This document shows, one piece after another, positions 1-10,373 of a DNA stretch of 64,000 nucleotides (position 1 is the stretch's first letter; the number at the start of each line of letters is the position of its first letter). Source of the stretch: Gamarada debralockiae (Eukaryota > Ascomycota > Leotiomycetes > Helotiales > Hyphodiscaceae). The position numbers were made by a program, and so were the translations under genes. The notes under the pieces were generated by a model. The model worked only from the letters and a program-made list of their open reading frames with translations, had not been told where the DNA came from and ran no database searches. The stretch is from contig NXFV01000610.1 of assembly GCA_002803225.1 (NCBI GenBank), positions 41,854 to 105,853 of the forward strand, read 5' to 3'.

Positions 1-370
1 TGCATGAGCTTGAAAACTTTGGCGAGATCTCGAGATTCCACCCCACTCTTGATAGCGCCCAGCTTTTGATTACGGAGCAACTATCCTCTGGCTTGTCAAA
101 CGCTTCAGGAATACACTGCGTGAAATACGAATTTCAAATAGGATTCATATAAGGACGCTCTTTTCCTGGCATCGCTTGCAATTTGACTCAAGCCCAACAC
201 CCCTTTGCATGCGTTGTGTTTTACCTCTTGATGGGAAACTCGAACCTTTCTTCGCAGTCAATAGACAAAGAATAAAAACAAGGCACTTTCTGCAGAAGTT
301 CTAACACCTCCTTTTGTATACACTTCTGGGTGGATGGGAAGTTGCGTGCTATGAAAGACAGAGCAATGTC
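1..370. repeat. Dispersed duplicated block, copy A
   Basis: This stretch aligns by eye, in the same orientation, with 6120-6490. Shared words run in the same order: AGCTTTTGATTA, CTGCGTGAAATA, CTTTTCCTG, ATGCGTTGTGTTT, AAACTCGAACCTTTCTTCGC and GATGGTGGGAAGTTG-like. The copies are clearly diverged, with scattered substitutions and small indels. No convincing reading frame is shared. Copy A' lies just upstream of a minus-strand DUF4470 pseudogene, so the block may be the 5' flank of such genes. The block reaches the window edge, so its true length is unknown. Confidence 0.75.
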
Positions 371-771
371 CAAGATCATATAAGTGTTAATAGAGAGCCG
401 AATCTATATGCGAGGATAAGCATTCTCATACCCATAAAATGAATTGCATGATTTATCGTGCAATGACTAATCATTAAATTTATTCCTAAGGACGAAAGAT
501 GGTACAGTACCAACTGTCAGAACCATCACGAATTCTATGCCAAAAGTTCCCACACGGCTTCCAGCACGCTATTCCAACCCTTGCTTTTCTACCCACAATA
601 TTTGGAATGCTATTTGTAGTCACTGATTTTGACCATCTGGTCGGGGTCGACGGTTGCACAACGGGATGTCCGTTACACCTATTCCTATATTGACGATGCG
701 GTGTCTCTCGTGCTCCTCTAATTCAACTTCTCTTGTCTATAATTGCTTCACACACTGTCTGTTACCTTCTT
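371..771. other. Gene-free stretch
   Basis: I see no supported gene. The open frame at 499-693 is short and has no recognisable motif. The stretch forms the 3' flank of the minus-strand acetyltransferase gene. Confidence 0.5.
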
Positions 772-1477
772 CTACTCCCTGGGAAACCGAATCATAGATG
801 CAGTGCCCGGTTCCGTGAGTGCGGGATCACTCCTATCCTCAAACCCAAACTTTTGGTAAAGGCCCTTGCCCTTCTTACTGGCGTCGATATAGGCCACGAC
901 ACCAGCCTCATCGGCGCGATCACATCCCCACTTGACGATCATCGAACCCGCCCCTCGACGTTCCCATTGCGGGTGGGTGGCAAGCATGTCCAGATCTAGA
1001 AGTGGGTCAGTGAGTTTCGAATACGTCAAATTGATCGTCTTCTTCTATCGGAAGAGAACGTTGGGGGAAATGTCTCTTACAATAATTCGGCCGCCCGTCA
1101 CAGACGCGCTCTCTTTCGTTGTCCAGGCAGTACACATACCGACTAGCCTCCTCGGGCACGGTATCCTTACACCACGGGGGGAAGCGGCTGCCTCGCGTCT
1201 CAGCCATGGCCAGGTCCCATTTACCGTATGCAATCAGCCGATTGTCGGCGGCCGTGTCGACCACCTTAAGGTAATGCTGGTAGGGTTTCTGGTGCAGGTC
1301 CGCCCGGTTGGCGGCGTCCCACCAGGCGCGACACGTCGGCGTATCGGGCCAGATCTTGGAAAAGTTCGGCGAGTAGAGGCTGTCATACCAGAGCGTGGTG
1401 ATGGCGGGGATGTCCTCGTCAATGACGGGTAGGAGGATGAGAGTTGATGAACTCGCCGTCGCCGCTGTACTGCCCAT
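772..1477 (-). CDS. GNAT-family N-acetyltransferase, two exons
   Basis: Exons 1477-1081 and 995-772 join across an 85-nt intron (GTAAGA donor, CTAG acceptor, phase 1) into 206 residues. The second exon carries the acetyl-CoA-binding core of GNAT enzymes: L-D-M-L-A-T-H-P, then Q-x-E-R-R-G-A-G (the R/Q-x-x-G-x-G/A loop), then the terminal L-Y-x-K-x-G-F-E strand. The first exon has the usual fungal N-terminal half. GNAT proteins move an acetyl group from acetyl-CoA to an amine; the substrate cannot be told from sequence. The intron sits at the same position and phase as in the second GNAT gene at 38029-38780. It is an isolated gene in a repeat-rich area and appears intact. Confidence 0.85.
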
Positions 1478-2550
1478 GATCGTCGCCTGCTTAGATAGTT
1501 GATTAAATATACGTAGAGCTGCTGTTACAGCGGAAAGTCTGTTGACAGTTCAGCTTTTGTATCTTTAGGGGATAAAATATTATAATCATGATTACTAATC
1601 ACTTCTTGGCCTCGGCAATTCAATAACCATAACATCCTTAGCCTGCCTTTTGTTGTTGAGATCATTGCCTTAGGAGTCAGGCACAGACATCCACATGAGC
1701 TCATTATGTAACCCTTAAGATAGCTTTCTCCTACTTCAGTTTCAAGAATCAAGTCGTCAACTCCAACATATTGCAACACCTTTCAACCTTATATTATGGC
1801 ATCTAAGGTAAATGGGTGCATGACAACTGCTCAACTGAAAGCGAACTCTCAGCTCTTTAGGCCAAAGACTGGAAAGCTAACTAGACTCCCAAGTCTAAAG
1901 ACTCTAATTCAATGCAGATCGCCAAGTGTGCCGCATCTTAACGGATGGTATAATAGGAGACTCGAATCGTAGACTAAAGCCGGACTATGCCGACTCGGAT
2001 CAAATCTCGAGCGGGAAGTCTAATCCTAAAAGTCCGCAAGATCGGAGGCAATAGCGTCGGGACACTGGACTTCGTCCTTGTACCCGGGAATGGCGTAAGT
2101 TAAAGAACTCCATGCTGTATTCTAGTGAAAAAGGATCTCTGAGTACTATAGGTGAGACTCTATGGACTCAGCCTGTCTCGGATGCGCATCTTGCTGGTAC
2201 ACTGCAAGGAAATGCATTGCGACTGTATAGCGCCCTCTCAATCGTTCATGCCAACCCCGCTATTAGACATGAATGGTACAACTGAAGCACTGTCTGACGT
2301 CAGGCTGGTTGAATCCCTTCCATTGTATGAATTCGATGTCCGAGCGATCTGAATTTGAGCGTACCAGGATCGTCCTACAGTGTTGTATTCATCGACAGGA
2401 ACTCTGGTTCGGTTAGTGTGGCATGGATAGTCACTGGCTCAATTCTCGCTCTAATTGCCAAATCCACCAATCATCTGTCAAGGTAGCATGACCAAGTCGT
2501 GCTATTTTACAATCTGATTGGCTCATTTGTGATCCTTCATCGATAGCCGA
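1478..2550. other. Gene-free stretch upstream of the GNAT gene
   Basis: No gene is supported. Between about 1850 and 2050 the words AGTCTA/TAGACT and GACTC recur many times in both orientations, which suggests an old simple-sequence or transposon remnant. Small open frames here (for example 2152-2352) have no family features. Confidence 0.4.
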
Positions 2551-2775
2551 AGTAGAAAATCGAAATTCCAGTCCACAGGAACTCCCTCTTTTATAATTTG
2601 GACATGCGGGTGCGTATTCGAAAACTGAAAGTCGCCGTTGGTCGTGCCACCAATAGCCGCCTAGGACTGAAAATTGAAGGTCGAAAATCGGAATTCCAGT
2701 TCGTAGGAACTCACACCCTTCGTCACTTGTATGTCCGTGCGTATCTGAAAAATGGAACTGAGGCGGCTAGGATAT
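2551..2775. repeat. Diverged direct repeat, spacing about 127 bp
   Basis: A segment beginning TCGAAATTCCAGT near 2557 recurs near 2684 as TCGGAATTCCAGT. Both are followed by the shared words AGGAACTC and GTGCGTAT and then a GAAAA(A/C)TG tract, in the same order. The two units are diverged. I see no coding function. Confidence 0.55.
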
Positions 2776-4020
2776 TGGATCCGCATTGCTTTTCTGTCGA
2801 TTATGGGCATCGGCGTTGGGTTGGCACTCTGCTGTGCTTCTATAGCGCAGTCATTTTCTTTTCGATATCTTCCAGAATGAATTTTTGTATACCCAATTGG
2901 ATGTGCGAATTTGGATTTTCGCTGGCTTCCTTCCTGCTGCCACGTGCTAACCTTCAACTTACGTACGTATAGTCGCTCGGGATGAGCGGTCACTTGGAGT
3001 GCATTGTCACGTGAAGAAATGAAATCAAATTTTTGTTCCATGTCGCAGGGTCAAGCCCAAGCAGGACTCTCACCACTACCATAAAGCCTAGGACGATTGT
3101 CCTGTCATAGGTGATTAGGTAGGACACCGTTCCTGTGACAGGAGAGGCCCTAGTGTGCTGAGCGTGCTGGGTGTGCAGTCCTAGACTCGACAAATCGGAA
3201 GGGATTAATCACATGACGAAACAGTTTGTCTCCCTAACTAAGGACACAAGGTATCGTTTGTGACAATCTGGCGTGGCAGAGATATTGAAGGTAGTGAAGA
3301 TTCATATGGTTGGAGGTATGGTGATAGACTCAGAGCTAGGTTTCAAAGGTCATTATTTGGGAAACTGATGCATTCTACAGATACATCAAATTGAGAGAAA
3401 CATGAAACTCAACCCTTGCAGCCGAGGAGGGCCTGTCACCCATATCCGCAGTTTGGGCCACATGCATTAATGATAGACAGTACCACCATCCCTTGCCTCT
3501 CCTTCGAATCGCTGCCGTGCATGAGCCTGAAAATCAGCACGATTATAGAATGGTTGAGCTACATCCAAAGTTGACAAGTCAGTTGAACACAGCGTAAAAA
3601 GTTTGTAGCGAACAAGCACCCTGCCGCTATCTTCGAAGTCACTTCGCATATCGCTCCAGATGTCTTTGCGAACGATGTTCGTCTTGGAGACGACATCGTC
3701 AGCGAATCCACAGGCACTCACGGTGGTGTGGGACTTTGGAAAGATGGGAAAGGATGGAAATTTTTAGCGGACTGGCTCACTTGACAAGCCACCGCCGGTT
3801 CTGCTGCGACAGGCCATAAGATGCAAGCTACGAAGTACGCTGGACAGGTTCGTGCGTCTTTTGCGTCCTTGACATAATCGTGGACCAACTGACCCACTAA
3901 TTTTTACGGCTTCGCCTAATTAGTGGGCCAGTCTTCCCTGAGATCTGTACTAAAATTACCGCTTCTGGTTTTGTGAGTCCTTGACATAATTGGGCTCCCT
4001 TCTTCTGTGACATTATTTCC
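2776..4020. other. Gene-free stretch with a hairpin
   Basis: No gene is supported. The minus-strand open frame at 3467-3721 (84 codons) has no recognised domain. A hairpin and a pair of 14-bp direct repeats near 3865-3990 are listed separately. Confidence 0.4.
3865..3990. repeat. Hairpin flanked by 14-bp direct repeats
   Basis: GTCCTTGACATAAT occurs at 3865-3878 and again at 3977-3990. Between them, 3888-3902 pairs with 3918-3932 in a 15-bp stem with one mismatch, enclosing a 15-nt loop that itself has a GGC/GCC mini-stem. This looks like a transposon relic or folded insertion. It is not a coding-gene terminator, since no gene ends here. Confidence 0.6.
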
Positions 4021-4039
4021 GATTCAAATGGGATCTATA

Positions 4040-4693
4040 TTGGCGTCCTGTTGCCTGTTTGGCCTAAGTGACATTCCACATGCGGATGGTTGTCTCTTTG
4101 ACTGTTCTCTTGCACGAGGAGAGTAGTTACCATACCCATTTGGACTGGGGCGCTCTCTGCCCTATTCGGCCTTTAGCTCGCCATCCTGTGGCTTGCTTGG
4201 CAATGATATCTGCTTTCTCATTTCCCAGTACCTTTGTGTGGGCCGGAATCCAGCAGATATCTATAGATATCCCTCGCTTCTAAAGGACACAGATGAAATG
4301 GATAATCTGTCTTAGGATCAGTTGCCCCGATTGTCCTCCAGGGCTATGAACTGATTGTATAGCGGCCTGGTTGACCATGAATAGTGTGACCGTCTTTACT
4401 TCCCTCGTTGTCACTGCTGTGATTGTGGAATATAGTATTCCAAGAAGTTCGGCTGCATAGACAGTAACCTTGCTCATAGGGCCTAGATCTGCCCCCATCT
4501 GACTATTTCAATTTCGGGCACCATGATGACGCTCCAACTCTGCCCTTGATGTCGCTCCCGTCCGAATACATAATGAGGTGTTTTGGATCATTCTTGGATT
4601 GCTGATAGATCCAGTCGTGGTATTTCGTTGCTTCGCTTGCTGTACCCTTTGGTTGGAATTGCCTAATCTACATGCTAGCTCTAAAAATGTCAC
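4040..4693 (-). pseudogene. Dead Tad/I-like LINE fragment (RNase H domain)
   Basis: On the minus strand, pieces in different frames give the RNase H domain typical of fungal Tad-type non-LTR retrotransposons. In order they are Y-S-D-G-S near 4570, T-V-Y-A-A-E-L-L-G-I near 4455, N-Q-A-A-I-Q-S-V-H near 4360, and W-I-P-A-H-T-K-V-L-G-N-E-K-A-D near 4250-4200. The active-site acid expected before N-Q-A-A-I is a valine here (F-M-V-N-Q). The parts lie in at least two frames, so the copy is frameshifted and inactive. Reverse transcriptase and endonuclease parts are absent, which makes this a 3'-end fragment. AT-rich sequence at 4735-4870 follows on the upstream side and may be more of the same degraded element. 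Confidence 0.75.
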
Positions 4694-4884
4694 TATATCT
4701 CGCCCCCACTCAGCTCATCTCATCTGACACCGACCTTTTCAATAAGGAATATTATATAATAATATTGACGGTGTAGATGCCCTCAAACTATATTATATTA
4801 GATCTCCAACCTGAAACTATCTTATAGTATTTATTAACAGTCTAAGTCTTCTATTATTATATGATAATATGTGCAGTATATCAT

Positions 4885-5911
4885 TTAATAAGCTCCACTC
4901 CTGGAAACACTGGCTCCGACATAACCTACGAGGTTTGATGTATCGATTACATTGAACGACAAGGGTGCTGCGCTATTTGTATCATAGTCTCCGCCATCAA
5001 GCTCCGGAGGTTGTATGGAGTATCGGCTTCGATACCAGTTTGATGTACCATTGGACATTCGTTTACGTTGGATGGTGTGACAGAGAGCAAATACATAGAT
5101 GGCCGCGAATCGAAGGATGACTTGACTGGTGCGTCCCTTAAAGCAGTCAACCATGCTCTGAACTGCACCCGCGCTGAGTCTACAACCTTGTGCACAGTGG
5201 CATGTAGAGGCAGATTGGAACGAAGAGTTGGAGAGGAGGGGCGCGTAGGGGTTGCAAGATGAAAGCCGAGGAGTGGATCGGTCCCATAATAAAGGGTAGA
5301 GATGTTGTGACGGAAGCAAACACTGGGTTCGAATGCTGGGCTTGAGGCAGAGCACCGGGACTGTTATCAGTGGTGCCACGATCACAAAAGTGTTTCTGTA
5401 GGAGGGGAAGGTCTCTCATAGATTGGAGCCCTAGTGGAGCCGCGGATCTAAATCCAGTGAGAACGATCTTGCCGACAAATTTGGTTCTCAGCTCTCTGGC
5501 CTTTTGAATCACAGACGCGACGCGACTAGCATAAGACTTCTTTCCGTTTTCAGACATTCCGACGAGGAGTAAGAACTCCACATATCTTTAAACGTCATAA
5601 AGGGTTCCATGTCACAGGATCAAAGAATTCCACCATATTTGCTATCTTTCCAACCTTGACTTAAGGCGGTGTACGTGAGCAACTTCTTCGACTGGTCTTA
5701 CAAGTTCATTTTGTTGTTCCGGGTCTTGAGTGACATGATGTGGGGAGGCGGCGGGATTTGTAGAGGGCTTGTGGACGCTTGAAAGGGTGTCGCGAGCCAT
5801 CGTTGCTTGATACTGTAGATGAGATGGAAATTCGGACGCTGCATCACGCTTCTGGATGGCGGATGCTCGATATATCCAGACACATTCGAAGCATCTGACG
5901 AAAGATTTCAA
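4885..5911 (-). pseudogene. Broken DUF4470-type gene, C-terminal part
   Basis: Minus-strand pieces in different frames match the C-terminal half of the fungal DUF4470/MYND-associated family as I know it. In order they are V-E-E-V-A-H-V-H-R-L (near 5670), W-K-D-S-K-Y-G-G-I-L-stop-S-C-D, F-R-S-A-A-P-L-G-L-Q-S with L-L-Q-K-H-F (near 5430), F-R-A-W-L-T-A-L-R (near 5160), W-Y-R-S-R-Y-S-I-Q-P-P and L-D-G-G-D-Y, then S-F-N-V-I-D-T-S-N-L near 4935. At least two frame changes and one stop are needed to read through. The N-terminal L-L-G-C-G-D-V-R module is missing here but present in the other broken copy at 10765-11476. The function of the family is unknown. Confidence 0.75.
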
Positions 5912-6119
5912 CGAAACTTAGACTTCACGCGTGGGGTATGAAAGAAGAGTCATCCGCCGTCGTGGTACAGGGAGCTAAACTTGCTTAAGGAGTAAATCAA
6001 ATTAGTATGCCGCTGAATCTGCAAGCCAATGTTACACTGGCGTGCTTCTTACATGACAAGAACTGTTAGCAGGACGAAAGAGGCTATGATATCCAAATCT
6101 ATATGTATAAGCTGGAACC

Positions 6120-6490
6120 CCCGTCGAGATTCATAAGTAGCATCCCACCACTCTTGGCAGCTCCAAGCTTTTGATTATAGCGCAACTATGCCCTAGCGAG
6201 CGAAATGCTTCATGAATGCGCTGCGTGAAATATAAGGCACAAAAATCATAAGATCCATGTGAGACCACCCTTTTCCTGACATCTCCTGAGAATTGACTTG
6301 TGCCATTGTCCCTTTGTATGCGTTGTGTTTCATCACTTGAGGGCAAACTCGAACCTTTCTTCGCATTTAATGAAGAGAAAACAGAAAAGCGCTGTTCCAG
6401 GAGAGGTTCCAATACTCCCGTTATTTATGCATTTTCTGGGATGGTGGGAAGTTGGGTATAAAACATTAGAGAGGGCCAGGGCCATGTAAA
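6120..6490. repeat. Dispersed duplicated block, copy A'
   Basis: This is a diverged direct copy of 1-370 (see that entry for the shared words). It lies about 200 bp upstream of the start of the minus-strand DUF4470 pseudogene. The minus-strand open frame at 6131-6412 is not preserved in copy A, which argues against it being a gene. Confidence 0.75.
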
Positions 6491-6863
6491 GTGCCGTCAT
6501 AGACTTGGAAAACCAGCTCTTATGTAACAGGGGGTCTTATACTGAGACAGGGTCTTATTAAGCAATTACTACGGTAATGGTATTTACACTAAGACAAAAG
6601 AAAACTAAACTAAGAAGAGAAGAAGAAAGAGAGCCTTGTAAAGAGCTTGAGCTTATATATCAGAGCTTTGCCAACCTACACTAGGCAAGTGAGAGAAGGT
6701 TAAGTAGTTAGGTTTTCCCATGTAGCATGGGGAAACATTACAGAGGGCCAGGGTCAAGGCCGTCGCAATAATTAAGAGGATATATCATCATATATGTGCA
6801 TATATGATTGTCAAAGCCGACGGTTCAGTCAATAATGGCATACATAAATAATCAGTCAGTTAA
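6491..6863. other. Gene-free stretch
   Basis: No gene is seen. The stretch has purine-rich low-complexity sequence around 6600-6640 and a short A/T tract around 6780-6860. It is the 3' flank of the GT90 gene. Confidence 0.5.
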
Positions 6864-8135
6864 TTAATACGGCACCCAATCCATCCTCCTCTCTAACATA
6901 AATGATTCAACTGGTAATCCTCTCCACTTCAACTCCCCACTCGTAGCGTTAAAAAATTCCGGCTCGAAGCTCACTTCCGCCCACCCTTTCATCAACTTTC
7001 TCCAATAACAGGTCTCCGCCGCAGGCGTTAAATATCGCTCTCGAAATATTTGCACACCTCTCATAGCAATCTTCTCAGCTTCTCCATCCCGACGCTGTAA
7101 GTCCTTGATCGATTCCTCTAAATCACTGAAATCCCTTTTGACTTCAACGAAATTCTGTTCTGGGCCAGAACCCTTCATTAGATGATGATGATGTTGCACC
7201 CAGTCCAGTTCATGAGCTATTACCACGCTCCTACAGTTTTGTAAATACTTCAAACGACCGGAGTTCGAGGTGCCTTCGGTATGTGCCACATATTTGTACT
7301 GGCAGTGCTCATCCATACTCAGCCGATCATGGGTAACGCTATCTTCGCTGTGCCAATCCAAAGTATGAACATCTGCCCATTTCTTATCTTTTGTGGTCTG
7401 GACAAACTTTTCTCTTAACGGCAAGCCCAGTATTGCACCACGCCACACAAGTTTATCAATCTTCTGCTTCCATGGGACTTGGGTGTCCATCATGGCAGCT
7501 TTCAATTGCACTTCAGAGTAAGAACCGACCTTCGGTTCCGGCCAGGACCAGAAGCCAAAGTCGGGCATAAGCCAGAGTTCTTCGTCTGAGTTCCTCCTGG
7601 AATATGCCCATCGGGGTTGAGGATGCACAATGTCGTCAGTTTGGAAGGTGAACTCGATGTTGGGGATAGGTTCCGGGGAGGTGAGTATTGCTCGGTGAAT
7701 GGCATGGATGGTAGCAAATTCTCGGGAGAAGAAGGTACCTTGTGAGGCGATGATGTACAACTTGATCATGATCAGTATATATCGATGTCCGAAGTGCCGA
7801 AAGGAATGCCTTACCTGGTTGTCGTGGACCATAGCACGGACATAGCCATTACTAGGCTCAATCTTGTCAATCTCATCGAGAGTGATACGCTTGTGTCGTC
7901 TATGTTTCACTGCTCTATCTATCTCCACGAATAGACCTGGAAAGGCTTGGTCACATTGAGCGTCGGTTAAAAGCAAGTTTCTAGAATCTCGTGCAAAGTT
8001 CCAGGTCCCATCAAAAGACCCTGTCGGTTGGCGCCGGCACTCGTAGAAGAGCACTAATAGAACAAAAACAGCCAGAGCGTAGAACAAAAACCGGGAACGC
8101 CTGGAAGTAGCCATAGAAGGGTCGGCTGAGGACAA
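6864..8135 (-). CDS. GT90 (CAP10-like) glycosyltransferase
   Basis: The frame 8135-6864 is open throughout, but 7814-7761 is a 54-nt intron (GTAAGG...ATCAAG) that happens to be in frame. Removing it gives 405 residues. Residues about 14-33 form a hydrophobic signal anchor (F-L-F-Y-A-L-A-V-F-V-L-L-V-L-F), the type II topology usual for Golgi transferases. The C-terminal half carries family-90/CAP10 features: V-W-R-G with downstream R-E-K-F, the K-Y-V-A-H-T-E-G block, S-G-R-L-K-Y-L and S-V-V-I. Such enzymes transfer xylose, mannose or related sugars to glycans in the secretory pathway; the acceptor cannot be told here. At 405 residues it is shorter than many fungal GT90 proteins. It is the only intact catalytic gene between two DUF4470 fragments. 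Confidence 0.85.
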   Translation of the reverse strand: MSSADPSMATSRRSRFLFYALAVFVLLVLFYECRRQPTGSFDGTWNFARDSRNLLLTDAQCDQAFPGLFVEIDRAVKHRRHKRITLDEIDKIEPSNGYVRAMVHDNQVRHSFRHFGHRYILIMIKLYIIASQGTFFSREFATIHAIHRAILTSPEPIPNIEFTFQTDDIVHPQPRWAYSRRNSDEELWLMPDFGFWSWPEPKVGSYSEVQLKAAMMDTQVPWKQKIDKLVWRGAILGLPLREKFVQTTKDKKWADVHTLDWHSEDSVTHDRLSMDEHCQYKYVAHTEGTSNSGRLKYLQNCRSVVIAHELDWVQHHHHLMKGSGPEQNFVEVKRDFSDLEESIKDLQRRDGEAEKIAMRGVQIFRERYLTPAAETCYWRKLMKGWAEVSFEPEFFNATSGELKWRGLPVESFMLERRMDWVPY

Positions 8136-8337
8136 AGTTCAATGGCTAAAATTTTTTTTGGTCAAAAACATTTTTAGATTCTTAAGGGTGGGTGACGGGG
8201 TGCTCTATATAAGCCAACGGCCACCTGCAAGCTAGGGCTGGCTGCACGTAGCCGACAGAAATTGGGAGGGGCATTTGATGAAACCCTTGGTTATCTCAGC
8301 GCGACTGTGCCGATGTACGAAGGACGCCGCCAAAAGC

Positions 8338-8977
8338 CATGAGACTACAGGGTGTGTAGGCGGCCTTAAGCCCTGAAGCAGCCTGGAGAGGCCTGAGGGA
8401 GACGCTGTAGTCCAAGCAACGGCCCCTGTAGAGTCACTGTAGTATTTTACAACAATTGGACACCCGTCATTCGCTTGGATTATTTTACAGGGGCTTTACC
8501 AAGCTCAGGCTGTAAATGGCTTAAATAGGGTAGAGCTATTTGTACTCGCCTCCCGGCTATTCATACTTGCCGGTCCCCACTTTCGGGAGTACACCTAATG
8601 ACCTAGCGCGTCCATACTAATTTGTATGAGCGCGCAGGGTGCGATGTGTCACAATTTAAACCAAGGACTGTATAGTACGAAAAATTGAATTGAAGCTATT
8701 CACAAATCGAAAAATAAAGACTACTTACCCTCCAAATCGTCTAAATCCTACTCTGCATCTTGTGTATGAACATCAGTGACCTTGTGCATCGCAGCGGCAG
8801 ATACGATAGCTACGTCGTCCATACAATCTTCCTAGTAAACATGTAGAGCAGCATCGACGCGCCTCGCGTTCTCATACGAATTAATGACGCGAGGTTGATG
8901 AGTGTACCGATTAAAAGTACGAATAGCCGGGAGGCGAGTACAAATAGCTCTACCCCTTAAATACCCTGTAGTCTCAT
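8338..8977. mobile_element. Outer small inverted-repeat element, split by a MITE
   Basis: ATGAGACTACAGGGT at 8338-8352 is repeated in inverse orientation at about 8963-8977. The similarity extends inward past that point (GTGTAGGCGGCCTTA... against ATTTAAGCCATTT...). Without the 428-bp MITE inserted near its right end, the element would be only about 200 bp. It has no coding capacity. I could not identify a convincing target-site duplication. The MITE target duplication lies inside this element's right arm, so this element was there first. Confidence 0.6.
8528..8955. mobile_element. hAT-like MITE with 8-bp target duplication
   Basis: The 428-bp element begins GGGTAGAGC and ends GCTCTACCC. The terminal inverted repeats are identical for 35 bp (8528-8562 and 8921-8955) and extend to about 41 bp with one mismatch. 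It is flanked by an exact 8-bp direct repeat, CTTAAATA, at 8520-8527 and 8956-8963. Weaker inverted similarity continues inside (TTYGTATGAG next to CGCG on both arms). There is no transposase frame. An 8-bp target duplication is the rule for hAT elements, so a non-autonomous hAT MITE is the best reading. The clean repeats indicate a recent insertion. Confidence 0.85.
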
Positions 8978-9527
8978 CTCATAACTGTTGGTGGCGTAGG
9001 AATCCTCCTCGAACGGCCGGAATTGGCACGTGGACCATGCCAGAAGCCTTCCTTCAGTAAAAACAAAACTTCCACAAAACTTGTCTAAATTTGCTGAAAC
9101 TTGATTTCAGGGCTCTAAAGAGGTCAAACTATCTTCTGGTAAATTTTTGGAGATTTTAGTGTGGTTTGCAGTTGTTTTGTGAAAGTGAGAGGTGGTTTTA
9201 AGAGGCACGGGCCAATTCGGCCGCTTTTTTCTTCGCTGAGCGCCCTGAAACCAGCGCTTAAGGTGCGTCCTCCTGATAGGTGGGTTCGTCTAATCTAACT
9301 ATACTCAATGGCGTAATTGTCATTTGCTGTGCCTCTGTGCCCCAATAAATAATCTAACAATATGTAGGATTCAAGTTTCGAAGGCATGCAGTTGTACGGC
9401 ACAGCAACACCCTGAAATCATGCCAATGGCCCAATACCCGCGCTTCTTCTAGTTCCCACACCTGTCACAGAGAGAGTCTTTATGTCTAAAAATCACTTTC
9501 TGTCTGCTTATGATGCTTGATTAACAA
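8978..9527. other. Gene-free stretch
   Basis: No gene is supported. It probably contains the promoter and perhaps an unrecognised first exon of the membrane protein downstream. Confidence 0.4.
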
Positions 9528-10373
9528 TTGTTCTCAAAGAAGCCTGTCGCCTGTCTTTTATCAAGGGAGATGGCTCAGTTGTGGATTTTTGAGGTGCCAG
9601 TTTCCGTCAATGCAACCTTTCCAGTCAATATTACATGGGAGCCACACACCTTCAATTCGGTCAATTATGGAAACTTTTCTCTGAATTTGTGGCTCTTGCG
9701 AAGCGATTTAACAAGTGATGCAGTAGCCACTAATCATGCCCCTTACCTTCTTACTCGTAAGTCGTTCACTGTTTGTCATATAACTGTTCTTACTAACAGC
9801 GCTGCAGACAACCATAGTGTTTTCAGCAATTCCGTTCTATGGACACCCGCGCTGAGTGATGTCGATGTCAATGTTACAGAAGCTGGAACCCACCAAATGG
9901 CATGGGAAGAAACCAAAAATAATCCAGGATTGAGTCCATCAAATACCTCCTTCGAGGGCTTCTCACAAGGATTCCGCATACAAGCCCCAGCTTCCTCTTC
10001 GGTGCAGACCTCGACGTCAACCTCCTCCTCTACCTCATTATCCATTTCGTCCTCCACTGCAAGCTCAGCACCTTCTCAAACCAATACTCCGCCTTCGTCC
10101 ACAAATAACCTCTCCATTATCCTCGGCCTAAGCATTGGTCTAGGAATCCTCTCTCTCCTCTGTGTTGTGGGTGCGATTTGGGGTGTGCGAAAGTATCGCC
10201 GGATACAAAAGAAGAGATTGTCGATACTGCCAAAAGATCCAGTACTGCCAAATTATCCAGTGGTGCCAATGCTCTCCTATCATTCGATGGCGGGAGGAGA
10301 ACTGGATGGACGACTGGTTCCAAGAGAAGCAAAACCTGTAGAGTTATCGGGCGTGGCGGTCGCGGATATATAG
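9528..10373 (+). CDS. Putative single-pass cell-surface protein, Ser/Thr-rich
   Basis: Exons 9528-9756 and 9808-10373 join across a 51-nt intron (GTAAGT donor, TACTAAC branch site, TGCAG acceptor, phase 1) into 264 residues. The layout is an N-terminal domain with several N-glycosylation sequons, a Ser/Thr stretch at about residues 145-185, a hydrophobic segment of about 23 residues (I-I-L-G-L-S-I-G-L-G-I-L-S-L-L), and a basic tail starting K-Y-R-R-I-Q-K-K-R. This is the usual arrangement of fungal wall-anchored sensor-like proteins. No signal peptide is seen at the chosen start, so the true N terminus may lie in an upstream exon. The family is not recognised. Confidence 0.6.
   Translation: MFSKKPVACLLSREMAQLWIFEVPVSVNATFPVNITWEPHTFNSVNYGNFSLNLWLLRSDLTSDAVATNHAPYLLTRKSFTVCHITVLTNSAADNHSVFSNSVLWTPALSDVDVNVTEAGTHQMAWEETKNNPGLSPSNTSFEGFSQGFRIQAPASSSVQTSTSTSSSTSLSISSSTASSAPSQTNTPPSSTNNLSIILGLSIGLGILSLLCVVGAIWGVRKYRRIQKKRLSILPKDPVLPNYPVVPMLSYHSMAGGELDGRLVPREAKPVELSGVAVADI

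Noticed and set aside
4068..4283. A plus-strand frame of 71 codons
   Set aside because: It is antisense to the RNase H fragment, whose motifs read on the minus strand.
5320..5345. A B-box-like GGTTCGAATGC
   Set aside because: No matching A box, acceptor stem or T-arm pairing; it lies inside the DUF4470 pseudogene.
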